Origin: Whitmania pigra
Lineage: Eukaryota; Annelida; Clitellata; Hirudinida; Haemopidae
Assembly (NCBI GenBank): GCA_021613335.1
Contig: JAJTWR010000113.1
Location: 1,768,501 to 1,832,500, forward strand
Reading direction: 5' to 3'
Length of the DNA: 64,000 nucleotides
Shown in pieces: positions 1 through 12,082 of the stretch (the stretch's first letter is position 1; each line of letters opens with the position of its first letter). The translations under genes were made by a program, and so were the position numbers. The notes below the pieces were generated by a model that worked only from the letters and a program-made list of their open reading frames with translations, made no database searches and was not told the DNA's origin.

Positions 1-3000
1 GTCTCTGCTTACCAAATCAGACAGGTCCAAGATGCACGGAGTTCTTTAATCCTTGTTCTTCGATGCCATGTTTGAACAATGGAACTTGTAGAAGTGACGT
101 CGTGATCTCAGCTTCTTTACCTTATGTTTGTATGTGTTCTCCAGGATTTACTGGACAAAAATGCGAGTCTAATATCGATGAATGTATATCTAGGTAATTG
201 AAATATTAGTTGAGTATTAAGACTTATTTCAACATTTAATTGCTTGAAATAAGTTTATTAAGTAACATTAAGTTTTTTATTCAATATTTAAGATTTTTAT
301 TTATTATTCACATTTAGACCATGTCGAAACCAGGGAATGTGTCAAGATCTTATTAATGGATTCGCATGCTCTTGCACACCTGGCTATGTTGGTTCTATCT
401 GTGACGTCAGACTAGACAGGTGTCAGTCCAATCCATGCATTGCTGGAAATTGCACGAATACATTGGAGGATGGATTTGCTTGCGCTTGCCCAGAGAATCG
501 AACAGGGATTAGATGCGAAATTGTTTCAAACTCTTGCGGGTATTTTAAACCATCTGATTTTAGTCGGATTATTTTGGAAAAAGGACATAACTCAATAATA
601 TGTCTAAATTAACGTGCTAATTTATACTTTGACACAGATCGTCTCCATGCAAAAACGGAGCAAGATGTATCAACAGTTTGGATGGTTTCGTCTGTTTGTG
701 CAGGCCTGGATTTGAGGGAATTCAATGTGCTGCTGAGATAAATGAATGCGACTCCAATCCTTGCCTCAACGGAGCACTTTGTATCAATTTGGTTAATGAA
801 TACAAGTACTGTCATGTTGACAATACGATTGCCTTTTTTGACAACTACTAATAAATATAATTTGCGATAACGAAACATTTTGAACAAAAAAATCAATTTT
901 AACAGATTAAATATTGGATACATTCAGACAAAAAACATTGATAAACGTGTTAAACGTTAAAATAATATGCTTTCATCATTACTATGTTGTTCTTTGTCAA
1001 TTGAATTTTAAATACGTTAGACATTATCTATTTTGAAAATAACCATTTAATAAAACTATTCTTTCTAGGTGTCTATGTGGTTCTGGATTTTCTGGAATCA
1101 ATTGCGAAATGAACATCAACGAATGCTTATCTGCACCCTGTGCAAATGGATCGACTTGCGTGGACGGAGTGAATTCTTTCAAGTGCCTCTGTGACCCTTG
1201 GTCAACTGGTTTGACCTGCACTGACGACGTGGATGAATGTCGTTTGTTGCAGCCCTGTTCTAATCAAGGGAATGACTTAATTTTGTCGACTTTGCTAACA
1301 TTTAGCTGGATATAATAATGTATATAATTATTTAGGATAGTTTTGCTTATGTAAAGTGAATATCATAGTAGCTTCATTATTCAATACTTACCTATCTAAT
1401 TAAATAATTATTTATAAGTATATAATATAAAGTGTAATATTTACTGATTACGTCGAAGTTTGACATTTTCTAGCTATCTCCCAAGCTAGTGACGCATTAG
1501 TAGATATGTGGTCTAAAAACAATAGCAAAAGTAACAAAATTATCATCGTGAATAAGAAACAATTAGAAACAAATCAATAATTAATTACAAAAATTTCAAT
1601 AGGAACCTGCATCAATCTGGTCAGAAAAGGTTTCAGATGTGATTGTTCTTCAGGATTTTCGGGAATTTCTTGTCAGATCCTGGTTGAATCGTGTTCCTCG
1701 TCCCCATGTTTAAACGGAGGTTCTTGTAGGCAGGGCGTTGGATTCTATTCTTGCTTGTGTTCTAGGGGCTTTGAAGGTTTTCAGATGTTTGTTCTTATTA
1801 TTAATATTCAACGCAAACAGAATAAATCTGGTTTGACTATTTCTGTGATTTGAATACCACAGGTCTTTAATTGGTTCTTTATTTAGTGCAGCATTTGCTA
1901 ATCAGCAATGATGAAATTATCGTATAAATTTGTCTTAGAACTATTTTTTTTAATGTTATTACTAATATTTATGGCTTATAGGAAATCATTGTGAAATCAA
2001 TATCAACGAATGTGCCTCTAATCCTTGTCAAGCATCAGGCAGTTGTGAGGACAGAGTTGCTTCTTACCAGTGTAAATGCCCCATTGGATACTTCGGAAAC
2101 AACTGCCAAATTATTGGTATGATTTATATTCGACGATAAATCGTTAACACTTTTCAATTTTGCTAAGAATAATATTTCTTAAATTATTAGATTAAAAAAT
2201 AATTTGTTACAGGTGCATGTCCACAAGACACAACCACAAACTACTTCGGCACGTTTATATGGCCCACAACGAACCAATCTGATGTGATCAGAGTACTGTG
2301 TCCTTATGGCAGCTTCACTAACTGGAGGAATGCCGCTGTAGCAACCAGGAAGTGCATTTTCAAAGACGGCAGCATCATGTGGGACGTTCCAAATTATTCC
2401 AATTGTTCGGAGGTCTGCTATGAATTAACATTTCTAGATTGGTTGAATAATTTCGGCTTTATTTGGTTATCTAGAAAATGTAAACATTAATATCAAATTC
2501 ATATTCAATAATATTATTATTTTTAAATTTTGTACTTACGTTTTTTTTCATGCAACCATCGAAGCTCGTAAATCATCAATGGATTTGTAATGATGTATAA
2601 ATTTGTAATAATTATTACTATTTGAAATTAGTTAGGTTATTACTATTACAAATAGTTTAATTATAATATATTAATTTTCAGCCTTGGGATGCATTGGCTT
2701 CCAATGAGCTGAGAAAATATTTGCCTCTCTTGGATGACAAGTCATCAAACTTAAGTTCAAGCTTCATATCAGAATTAACAGACGTAATTCAAGATGTCAC
2801 AGAGTTGCCCTCTTTTGACGTTCAAGTGCGTCATGATTTGCAGTAATTAATGTTTCGTTGTGGACAGCATGACGAATTATCTCGCTATTAAGCATTTCAA
2901 ATGTTTATTATTTATCACAGAGATATTTAGACAGGTTTTTGTATTATCTCAATTAATTTCTCTTATTCTCTTTAAAGATTTTAAATTTCGTAATCTATTT

Positions 3001-6000
3001 TACATAATTACAAGTGCCATTAAATGAAATAAATGATTGAGGTATCATTTCCCAAGAAATAAATAATTTATTTTGTATTAAATATCTTTAATCCATGGGT
3101 ATGTCACCTTTAACTTATATCTATGAATTACACAAAAACCAGTGAAAATAAAATTTTTATTCAAAAAGATAGACAAAATGCAGGTTAATAAGTTTAATGG
3201 TTGCCATTTTAACCCTTAAAGGTTTCCAAGGTTTTAGTTGGATTGATGGAGAAAATTCTGGAAAGTCCAGCACCCAGTGTGCAACTTGCCAATGCAGCAA
3301 ATAACACAAGTGAAAGGTTTGACAACCAAATAATAATTCAAATTATTAATTTATCGACATAGTATAAATTAAATACTACAAATTGATTGTGTATTTTTGT
3401 TGATTAATAATAAATAAAGTTATGTATTTATCAGTAATTAATAATATAAATTAGCCGATGATGCTGTCAATTTCAGACTTTCCAATGCTTCTCTCTTGAT
3501 TCTGAAAAGCAGTTATAACTTCAAAGCATCGAAAAACATGATTGAGTCTGCGAATATTGTAGTATCCAACGCAGACATTTATTCAGCAGACGGAAGTGCC
3601 AACTCTAAAAGTTTTAATCTTTCCTTTCAAAACTACAACGAGGTAAATCTACAATGTCGGCTATTTATTTATATGTAATTAAATTATTATTTATTAAGAG
3701 TTTAGTTATTAATTAAATAAAAAAATTTTTTATTATTTATACTCAACAGGTCGTAAACTTTCTCATAATTGGGTGTTCCAATTCAACAGTTTCTACAACA
3801 ATATTTAGAATTCCAACACTTTTTTATATCGACCAGAACAGAAACTTAAACTACACTGAACCCCTACTATTATTTGAAGGAAATACTCTCCAAAAACCAT
3901 TAATTTCAAATATTTCTATTGTTAGTCCCATTCTAGCTTTCTCGCAATGTTCTGGATGTTACAATGGAATGAGTGGTAATTCGCTCAACACCACGTGTGA
4001 AAACAAGGTGGTTGCCAACTTTTTTGAAAGATATATTCCGTCTCTCAAGGTCTAATTTGATCATTTTAATGTGATTTAATTATCGAACACATTTAAACAT
4101 CTAAATTATGAATTGAAGGATAAACAACTTGGATGTGGCAAATTTGACTTCCAAGGTGAACCAGAATATAATGCAATGTTGTTTTTTTACAAATCATGAC
4201 AAATTTATTCTTAAAATATGTTTCTAGTTATTAAAAATAACTAAAAAAATGTTACATGCTTTTAATAAAAGTAAATCGGTGACACATTAAAATGGCAGAT
4301 GAGTATTGGCAAGCCTATCCTTTTGATAGTTACAACGAAGACCAACATGTAATTTCATGTCAAATAATGTCGTCTGGAATATTTGTTGCCATGGTAAAAA
4401 TCCCAAAAATCTATACCCGCGCCAATTTTTAACAATATGATACATTTCAGAGGTACAAACTATTGGCTACTGTCCGCGTAAGAGATACTATAACTTATAT
4501 CAGTTACATTGGATGTGGATTAAACATCTTTTGCGTTCTTATAACCGTTCTTTCAATTGCAATAATTCTGTGAGTCATTGTCATTACCATGTCATAGATG
4601 TAACGATATTAATGTCTTCTAAACATGATTTTTTACACTAAATTAGAACATAAAACAGTGATTGGAAAATACGTACGTAGCTTAAGTTTATAAGATCGAC
4701 ATGATATAGGTTTATGAAAGAACAGACATTCATTAAGAACTTTTCTAAAAGTATTTACCGATTGTTTAAGAAAAAATAATATCTTGTTTTTAGTTATTAC
4801 AGAAATGATGATTATGAAAAAATCAGTTTGAACAGTTGCTTGTCTCAAATTTTATTGAACGCTTTCTTTATCCCAATATCAATGTGGCGACTTCTCCAAC
4901 ATTCTCCAATCGGATGTGCTTCTCTCATGTCCCTTTTTCATTTCTTCATTGTTTCCTCTTATTTCTGGCAAATCGTTGAAGCTATGGATTTCCACATAAA
5001 GCTATCAGACGACTTCTTATTCTTCCAAGAATTTCTTATTCTTAAGAGAATGCTTTTCGCATGGGGTTGGATTTGAATATAAAGCTTACGTTTAAAAGTA
5101 AAGCTAATGAAATGTTATTTTCACAAGGTGCGCCTCTAGTTCTTGTTCTTATCAGTACATTGGTGGATGTCACGTGCTTTGAAGATCCTTCATTGTAGTA
5201 TGCATGAAATATTTTACATAATTATACGTACATTTATTACTTTAACACATGTTACCAAGCTACACCACATTGTATAAGTTTAAGTCTAACCATAGTGGCA
5301 TAAATAACAGCATCATTATATTCAACATCAACTTCTAAGTTGTAGAATTCCAGTGCAAAGCGGCATCATGTTCTATTTGTGCTTTCTTGGATTTTCATGC
5401 TTTCTTTCGCTTATTGGAATTTTTTCCTTTGCAACAACTATTTTTGTAAGGTGCAGGTGAGGTTTGACATTATTATGGTTAATAATTATAATAAAATATA
5501 TTAATCTATTATCGAATAACATAATGTGATTTTGCAGTTTTATTTCTTGCCTGCAGGAGAGAAGAGGTTCACGCAAGGATTGAAACAAACTATTTTAGAT
5601 TTCCTCTATGCTTGATAATGTTGAGCATTACTTGGATATTTGGATTGTTAGCCGCCCGATTTGGGTTGATATATTTGGAGATACTATTTTGCATTTTTAA
5701 CATAATCACCGGACTAACAATGCTCTCGACAAGGTTTTTATTGCCTGAAAAAAATAGAGTCGCCTTTCTGGAGTTTTTCAATATTTTTAACCGAAAGTAT
5801 GTATTTGCATTTATCTAAAATTATAAAATTAAATCGATTATTGGCAATGATAAAAATGTTGTGATAAAAAAATATTGTTTTTAGACCTGAAAACAGTTTA
5901 CAGGGATTCAAGCAAGTCAACAAATTTCACACAAATTTTACAAAGCGACTGGATAGCTTGTATCCATCGGTGGACGACATTAGATTCTCAAGAGGAAAAT

Positions 6001-6209
6001 TGACTGCAAACATGTTTGACAATTCTAATATTGGCACTACAATAAAGTCAAATGATCTGTATAAAAGCATCAACGATCATTATGTCGATACTCTCAGAAG
6101 AATGAAATTCCAGAACAACATTCATAGTTTTTCACCCGAAAAACTGAGAAATACCAAGATTTCTCAGATGAATCAAGATGTCTCCCTTGACAAAATCACC
6201 TACATATGA
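1..6209 (+). CDS. EGF-repeat adhesion-type G protein-coupled receptor (5' partial)
   Basis: Exons: 1-193, 318-539, 638-805, 1069-1268, 1603-1776, 1982-2116, 2213-2412, 2682-2825, 3222-3316, 3477-3642, 3750-4049, 4119-4155, 4299-4393, 4451-4569, 4794-5065, 5128-5194, 5346-5456, 5557-5796, 5885-6209. These give 1086 residues in one frame, stop at 6207. Order: about ten Notch-like EGF repeats (first one cut by the window edge; several start N-I-N/D-E-C and carry O-fucose type C-x4-S/T-C sites), a hormone-receptor (HormR) domain (2213-2412, ending P-N-Y-S-N-C), a GAIN-like stretch with many N-glycosylation sites, a GPS-like region (4119-4393), then seven hydrophobic helices (4451-5796) with the class B2 signature WIFG in TM6 (about 5640) and a roughly 110-residue cytoplasmic tail. 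This is a cell-surface receptor presumably acting through G proteins; the ligand is unknown. No cadherin or laminin-G domain is seen here, so CELSR/Flamingo is not supported, though the N-terminus is missing. The donor after exon 4 is non-canonical. Confidence 0.88.
2213..2412 (+). other. Hormone-receptor (HormR) domain exon of the adhesion GPCR
   Basis: A single exon codes for a cysteine- and tryptophan-containing module between the last EGF repeat and the GAIN-like region. Landmarks are A-C-P-Q-D at the start, V-L-C-P-Y-G in the middle, A-T-R-K-C followed by a W-D-V-P and the closing S-N-C. This matches the HormR layout of class B and adhesion receptors. Its place immediately upstream of GAIN/7TM is the usual one. 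Confidence 0.8.
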
Positions 6210-6606
6210 ATGAATCGATCTGAGAAAAAACTTTATTCACGGTTCAACTAGATGCGAAGTTTTTTATTTTTAACCCTTTCAAAAATCACATTTGAAATCA
6301 AAGTTAATCAGAACGAATAGCATACAAATTCCCATTGGAAGTTCATAAATAATCTAAATAATGCAAATAAAATAGTCTTCTTGACAAATCTGAATTTTGA
6401 AAACATTCGATTCACTTGTGCAAAAGTTGAGAGTCCTTAATATAAAAAGCAGGGACGTCATTTTAACTTATATTTGGTTTTGTTTTTATTTAATAATTTT
6501 TTTTTTATAATACATCTAGCCTAGGTTATTTTTGAAGCTTGTCACTGACGTCTGCTTGTTTCGTGGACCGCGCTTATGGTAATTGCTGAAGGATTATTGT
6601 TGAAGT
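6210..6606. other. Intergenic, adhesion GPCR to TEX14-like
   Basis: About 400 bp separate the GPCR stop from the TEX14-like start codon. A poly(A) signal AATAAA lies at 6366-6371, about 160 nt after the GPCR stop. The remaining sequence must hold the promoter and 5' UTR of the next gene; no TATA box was recognised. Nothing else is seen. Confidence 0.6.
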
Positions 6607-9600
6607 ATGGCGGAGTGTGATTCGGCGGCGTGTTCGTCTATTTCCCTAAAGTTAAATGATTTAAAATTTCCTATCCATAAATACGCTTTTAATGGTGACA
6701 AACGCCAAATCAAAAGTTGCATTAAGAAAGGTTCTGTTAATTTTTAACTTGTGGAGGCAAGCTAGTCTTTATGATCTTGCATTTCATTTAACAGGCCTTG
6801 ATATTAATTTCGCTAACACCAGCGGTTTCACGCCGTTATATCTTTCGGCTTTGGGAGGTCATAAAAAGTCCTCAAAATATTTGATTAAGATGGGAGCTGA
6901 TCCAAACAGGTAGCATTTCAAATTATATGCGCGTTTTTTGTATCTTTGCACTAGTAGTATATGATTAGATGTTCAACCTGTGCAGTTTTTATTTGATGGA
7001 TTGGTTGAAAGTGTTGTCGTTGTGACATTTTAACAATATCTCATGCATTATTTTTGGTTAATAGGAGAACCTTTGATGGCCTCACAGCATTGCATGCAGC
7101 AGCTCAATTTGGAGATGCTGAATTGGTTGACATGCTAATAGCCGCGGGAGGTGATCTCAGATTGCATGATTACAACTTGCATTCTGTGATAGACTATGCT
7201 AGGCAAAATAATGATGTGAAGTCTCGAGACAGCATTATACGTCTTGTTCAAAAGACAACACAAGATGCAGTTAACAAGCCTCAGGTAGATTACCTGGAGA
7301 CAACCACCATTTTCAATAAAAGACAGAAGGGAAACAAATTTTCTTTTTCAAATCTCTTTGGAAAGAAGTTTGAAGGTTTAGGTGACTGTACAATGATTGC
7401 TGATGGCTTTGGAAAGGTAGAAACATGCTTAACGTATTCTAATGATTTATGTAAATACATATTTATTTATTTGTTTATTGAAACCAAAAAGAGGGTCACA
7501 AGTGACTGCTAATGCAAATTGCTTTCAGATAATCTGTAATCTGCCAGATAATATAGAGTGTATATACCAATGTAATAATATAACTTAGATAATTTTCCTA
7601 AATAATCTCTTTCGGTTCATTTTAATGTCATCATGGTTATCATGGTCGCCTCAATGCATTATTTTTATATTTTTAGAAAATAGATATAGTATGTCTTTAC
7701 TGTTTCAGGTTGTGGTCCAAAGGGATGAAACCTGTTCATTATTTAAAAACTATCCACTTGTCTCAGTGAATGATTTGGATCATGATGACAGTGCTCATTC
7801 GTGGGAAAATGGACCTCATTTTGTAATGGAAGGGTATGAATTGTTTAGATTCTTATACAAAGCATTACGGAAATACTTAGTTTTTGTTTAATACAATTTT
7901 TTCGTTTGTCTGATCATTTCTAATAAATCTGAAGTTAAAGTGAACTGTGTGTATAATGAAAATTGAAACAGGGGAAGCGTTATGGAATTGCTTTAGGCAA
8001 TAAAGTTGACATTTGGAGTTTGTTATTATTGTTTCAGAATGCTGTGGAATGGAGAACCAGTTACTGTTAAAAGACTTCATACAAGACCCAAAAAATCAAC
8101 TTGTATAGATCTCATCATTGAAGAACTCAATAATTTGTTGTATGTGCTTCTATTATTTTCTGAAGCTTTTCTTTTCTCAAAATCGAACATGTCTTAATTT
8201 CTTAAATTTTAGAAAATTGCAGAGCAATTCCATCTTAACTCTAATGGGAGCCAGCAGGGACCATTTTGCAGAAAATGAGGTGTTGGTTTTTGAGAGGATA
8301 ACCTATGGCTCCCTGTTTGACTATCTGCATGTGCAAAAAAATACCCTCACTTATGATCAATCTGCTGTCGTAATGAGACAAATATCTTGTGCCCTGAGGT
8401 ACTTGCATCGAAACAGATTCATCCATAGCTCAGTGACCTCTCATGCAATCTTCTTGACTGATAATTACCATGCCAAATTGGGAAACTTTGAGTATATGAG
8501 TACATTTGAGTCACAACATCCTTGTCAAATCGTTTTGAATAGATATTTGAATTCTGCTTATAATTGGATGGCTCCTGAAGTGATGGAAGGCTTGAAGCCT
8601 ACCCCCATGTCTGATGTGTACAGTTACACGTCTGTTTTTTGGGAAGCTATGCAAGGTTCTTGTGTCTTTTTTTTTTTAATTTTCTTGTACCACGTATAAA
8701 AACATCATGTTATGCTCTCATTTAATTGTTTCAGGTTGCATACCATGGGCAAATGTTCCATTCAATTTGATCTACGATAAAGTAGTCAATGGACAGTGGA
8801 GTTGCTTGGCATTTGAGGCTATTGGTAGTCAGAATACAGTAATGATTCCTGATAAGTTCTTGGACATAATTTCCAGTGGAATGCAACGTAATCCTCTGAG
8901 TAGGATGAGCATGGTGAAGATTGAGAGAATTTTATGCAAATACATCGAAAGCAATTCATGTTGTCCCCCCATCTTTGAGAAGCCAAATGCTGATATTTTA
9001 AATTTGTTGAACGTTTCTTTATTGGATATGGAAGATGAGATACCCTCTACTTCAAACAATGCTTTGCCATTTCCAGAACACCCACCATTTGCACAAGTTA
9101 AGTCAGGCTTTAAAGGTTATTTAAAAAACCATACTGGAAAAAGAAGAAAATGGGAATTTCCTGGTGACAACTCACTTCCAAGCAAGAACAAAAGAAGTAG
9201 AGCTAATGTCGTGAAAAGTCATTCATTAAATTCTCCTTCAACAAAAGAAAAGCTTCCTAGAGTTAACACACCGCAAGGTATGCAGTATGATTCTCCAAAA
9301 TCACTCACGCAAAATACATCAAATGAAATCAGGATTGATGCTAATTCCCCTAATACAACGCTGGAGAAAAGCGAACAAATCGCTCCAGAGCATGTTGAAA
9401 ACAATTTAATATTTTCTCAAGTAGTTAAAGTTGAAGGTATAGAATCAATTTCAGAATTAAGCCTCTCCGACGGCAAGAGTTTGAAGACTGTGGAAAAAAT
9501 GGCTGCCCAATCAGTCGAATCAAATCTTGAAATGGAAAATGTAGATAAAGAATCTGATTCGAACAGAAGATTAGATGAAGCTCAGTCGTTAGCAGATCCT

Positions 9601-11674
9601 GACATTAGTGACAAAGAAAGAACTGTTGGAGTTCCTAGTAAATCAGTTGCTGAACTATTTCAGTGTCAAGACAGCCATCTTGAATCACCCCCACGTGAAC
9701 CAAACAGCTCTCTGAGTGCAAAAAAGAGAAAGTTGGATTCGTTTGAAAGTCTTGACAAAGTTGCATCTTTGGAAATTGATTCTAGATGCAAAGCGGTTGA
9801 GAATCACGTGTATCAGGTCATCAGAAAATCCTCAGAACCTGAACAATTGAAAGATGATAATAGTTATAAAAGGATTATTTCTTCATCAGCTGCTCTCGGG
9901 GAAATTAAACTAGGTGATGATATGTCCAAAAGGAGCAGTATCAGCCAGTCCTACAAAATAGACTTTTTAAAGATAGAGGGAATTTCAAAATGTGAAGAAA
10001 TTTCGAATCATCTTAAGAGACCTCCCAAGGCTGGATTTACTGAAAACGGCTATGTTGAAGTTGAGCAAGACACAAAATCATTCCAAGACAAAATTACTGG
10101 TGCATCAAGAAAGACTTTTGAAGCTGCGAATTTTTTTTCAAGGAAATCGTATTTTGAGAGCAAATTGTTGACTCCAACATTTTCAGAAATGGATTTAACT
10201 GGAAGGAGAGAGGAATACTCTTTATTTAAGTCATCTTCGCAAGTTAAAGTGGGTCTTAGCTGTGCAGATTTGCCTCGGCCTTTGTGAGTTTGAAAATTTG
10301 GTTTTAACTTTTTTTTTTAAATAATTCCATCCAACCGATCTTAATGATGTCCTTAACACCAATAACAATAATTAAATAACGACAACAGTAAAGGTGCTTT
10401 ATTTATTTAATAGTATTCATCAGATGAAATTATTAATTAATTAACCATTAATAAACTGTTAAAGCAAGAAAAGAGTTGCTGATGTTCTGGGAAGAGATTT
10501 AAAAGAAGAGACAGAATGTTATCTAAACAGTTTCAAAACATCAGGAAGAGTTGAATCCTGGAACTTTGAGTCTCACTTTCTAAGAGCTAAAAACTTCAAT
10601 CTCTCAAAGGATGGAATTGCAGAGAAAAATCAAGCTTATCCTTCCATCTCTGGAGCTAAAGCAACCTGTCAAAGCTTTGAGGTTCAAGAACAAAAGGCAA
10701 AATCAGGAGTTTCTAACCAGGAGGAAGTTGAATTATTAAAGAATGATGATAAAAATCTTAGCTATGAAGAGCCATCGAAAGTTGAAGATAATTTCCTTGT
10801 CAGGGAGAGTACCATCCAAGACCATAATTCTCTGGATTTTAGATATTCGAACTTCTTGAATTACATGGAGGACATGGAATGTTCATCTAGTGATGGATAT
10901 GAAGCTGAAGAGATCCATTCCAATTTAAAATTGAATCCAGTTCAACAAAAACAGAATGAAAGATTAATGGGGACAAATGTTAGCAAAGTCAAGCAAAGTT
11001 TTGAGATTTCCACATTATGCAGGCAGACAAGTAAAGACATTGACACAAGCAATGACCTTGGATGCATAGAAAGATCATTTTACAGAGGCATCCAGCAATT
11101 TAGCTTTAACGGCCGTAGACTGGTACCGAGCAAATCTCTTAATCGCCAGTGCCAGCTGCCTGCAGTTGGAGTCAAACCCGCCAGTCATCTCATCAATGCC
11201 AAAGTTTTAAAGCCCTTGGATTTATCATTCAGCTCTGCAGATCATCATGCAATCAATGAGGCGGAAATTTCCCTCAATACTCCCATTGCTGAAATTATAA
11301 GAAACTACGAGGATAAGATTAATGACAGTTTCAAACAAAGAAGCATTTACAAAAGAGGTGCACTATCTGAAAAAGATGTGGTGTCGCCAAATATTAGCTC
11401 TGTGGGATCCAGTGTTTCTCAGACTGAAACTAGGAAGCGCTTGCTTAATTATACACCTAATGCTGGACATGTACAGCATGGAGATCACTCCGTCAATGGT
11501 ACAGTGGATCACAAGTCTGATATGGTCCATATTTCTGGACTTAAGATTTACGTTGGTGGCGGAGGAGACAGAGGTGATTCAATGACATCCAACAAAAAGC
11601 TATTCAATCTTCATGAGAGTCTCTTTGATGGACAGTGGCATGTTGATGAAGATGATGTCAGAGAATTTGTTTGA
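6607..11674 (+). CDS. TEX14: TEX14-like ankyrin-repeat pseudokinase
   Basis: Exons: 6607-6730, 6795-6909, 7065-7416, 7709-7833, 8038-8139, 8213-8655, 8735-10283, 10465-11674; 1339 residues. The N-terminus carries at least two ankyrin repeats (about residues 42-130, with G-F-T-P-L and G-L-T-A-L-H-A-A-A). Residues about 195-495 form a kinase-like fold: V-T-V-K keeps the beta-3 lysine, but the catalytic loop reads F-I-H-S-S instead of HRD (about residue 344) and the DFG position reads G-N-F. W-M-A-P-E and S-D-V-Y-S-Y in the C-lobe are preserved. The rest, about 840 residues, is low-complexity and charged. In vertebrates TEX14 is an inactive kinase of germ-cell intercellular bridges; the same layout suggests that family here. 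The first intron is only 64 nt. Function in this animal is inferred. The stop follows a 1210-nt last exon. Confidence 0.82.
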
Positions 11675-12082
11675 CGAACTGGAGTTTATTCATTTCAACT
11701 TCTTAGGAAGAACTTTGCTTTGACTTTCGTTGATGTTTGAATATCTGATGTTATTTTATTTCAGCAGGAATTGTTGAATTATTTCTGAGGTAGTTTCGCC
11801 ATTGTTAACATTTTATAGAAATATTTTTGTGTTGTCTGACTGATGCTGGTAAGATTGACGAAGCGTCCTGCATCGGGATTAGTGATTGGCATTTTTGCCG
11901 CTCATCGCCTATTGTACGGAAGGCTCTTAGGTTCCTAGGCTCCGTGTTTATTGGGGAGACGGGGGAGTCGGGGTATCTGTCGGAATTCCGAGGGGGAGTA
12001 CGGCTTGTTGCTTGGTGAAGTCGATCAAAAGTCTTGGAAGTTTTTTTTTAAATTTTGGATTTGGGTCGGCCTAAAACTCACT
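11675..12082. other. Intergenic, TEX14-like to RFC1; probable RFC1 promoter/5' UTR
   Basis: The 408 bp between the two genes include a locally GC-richer block at about 11840-12015 in an otherwise AT-rich region, directly upstream of the RFC1 start codon. This fits a housekeeping promoter and 5' UTR. A 63-codon open frame lies in the block but has no recognisable family. Confidence 0.45.

Noticed and set aside
1..2116. Notch or Delta gene
   Set aside because: The EGF repeats are Notch-like, but the array continues in frame into HormR and seven-helix exons.
10285..10287. In-frame TGA as the end of the TEX14-like protein
   Set aside because: CCTTT|GTGAGT is a strong donor and the frame resumes at 10465 for 400 codons to a stop at 11672; the phase fits exactly.
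11827..12018. 63-codon open frame in the RFC1 upstream region
   Set aside because: No similarity, and it sits where a promoter/5' UTR is expected.
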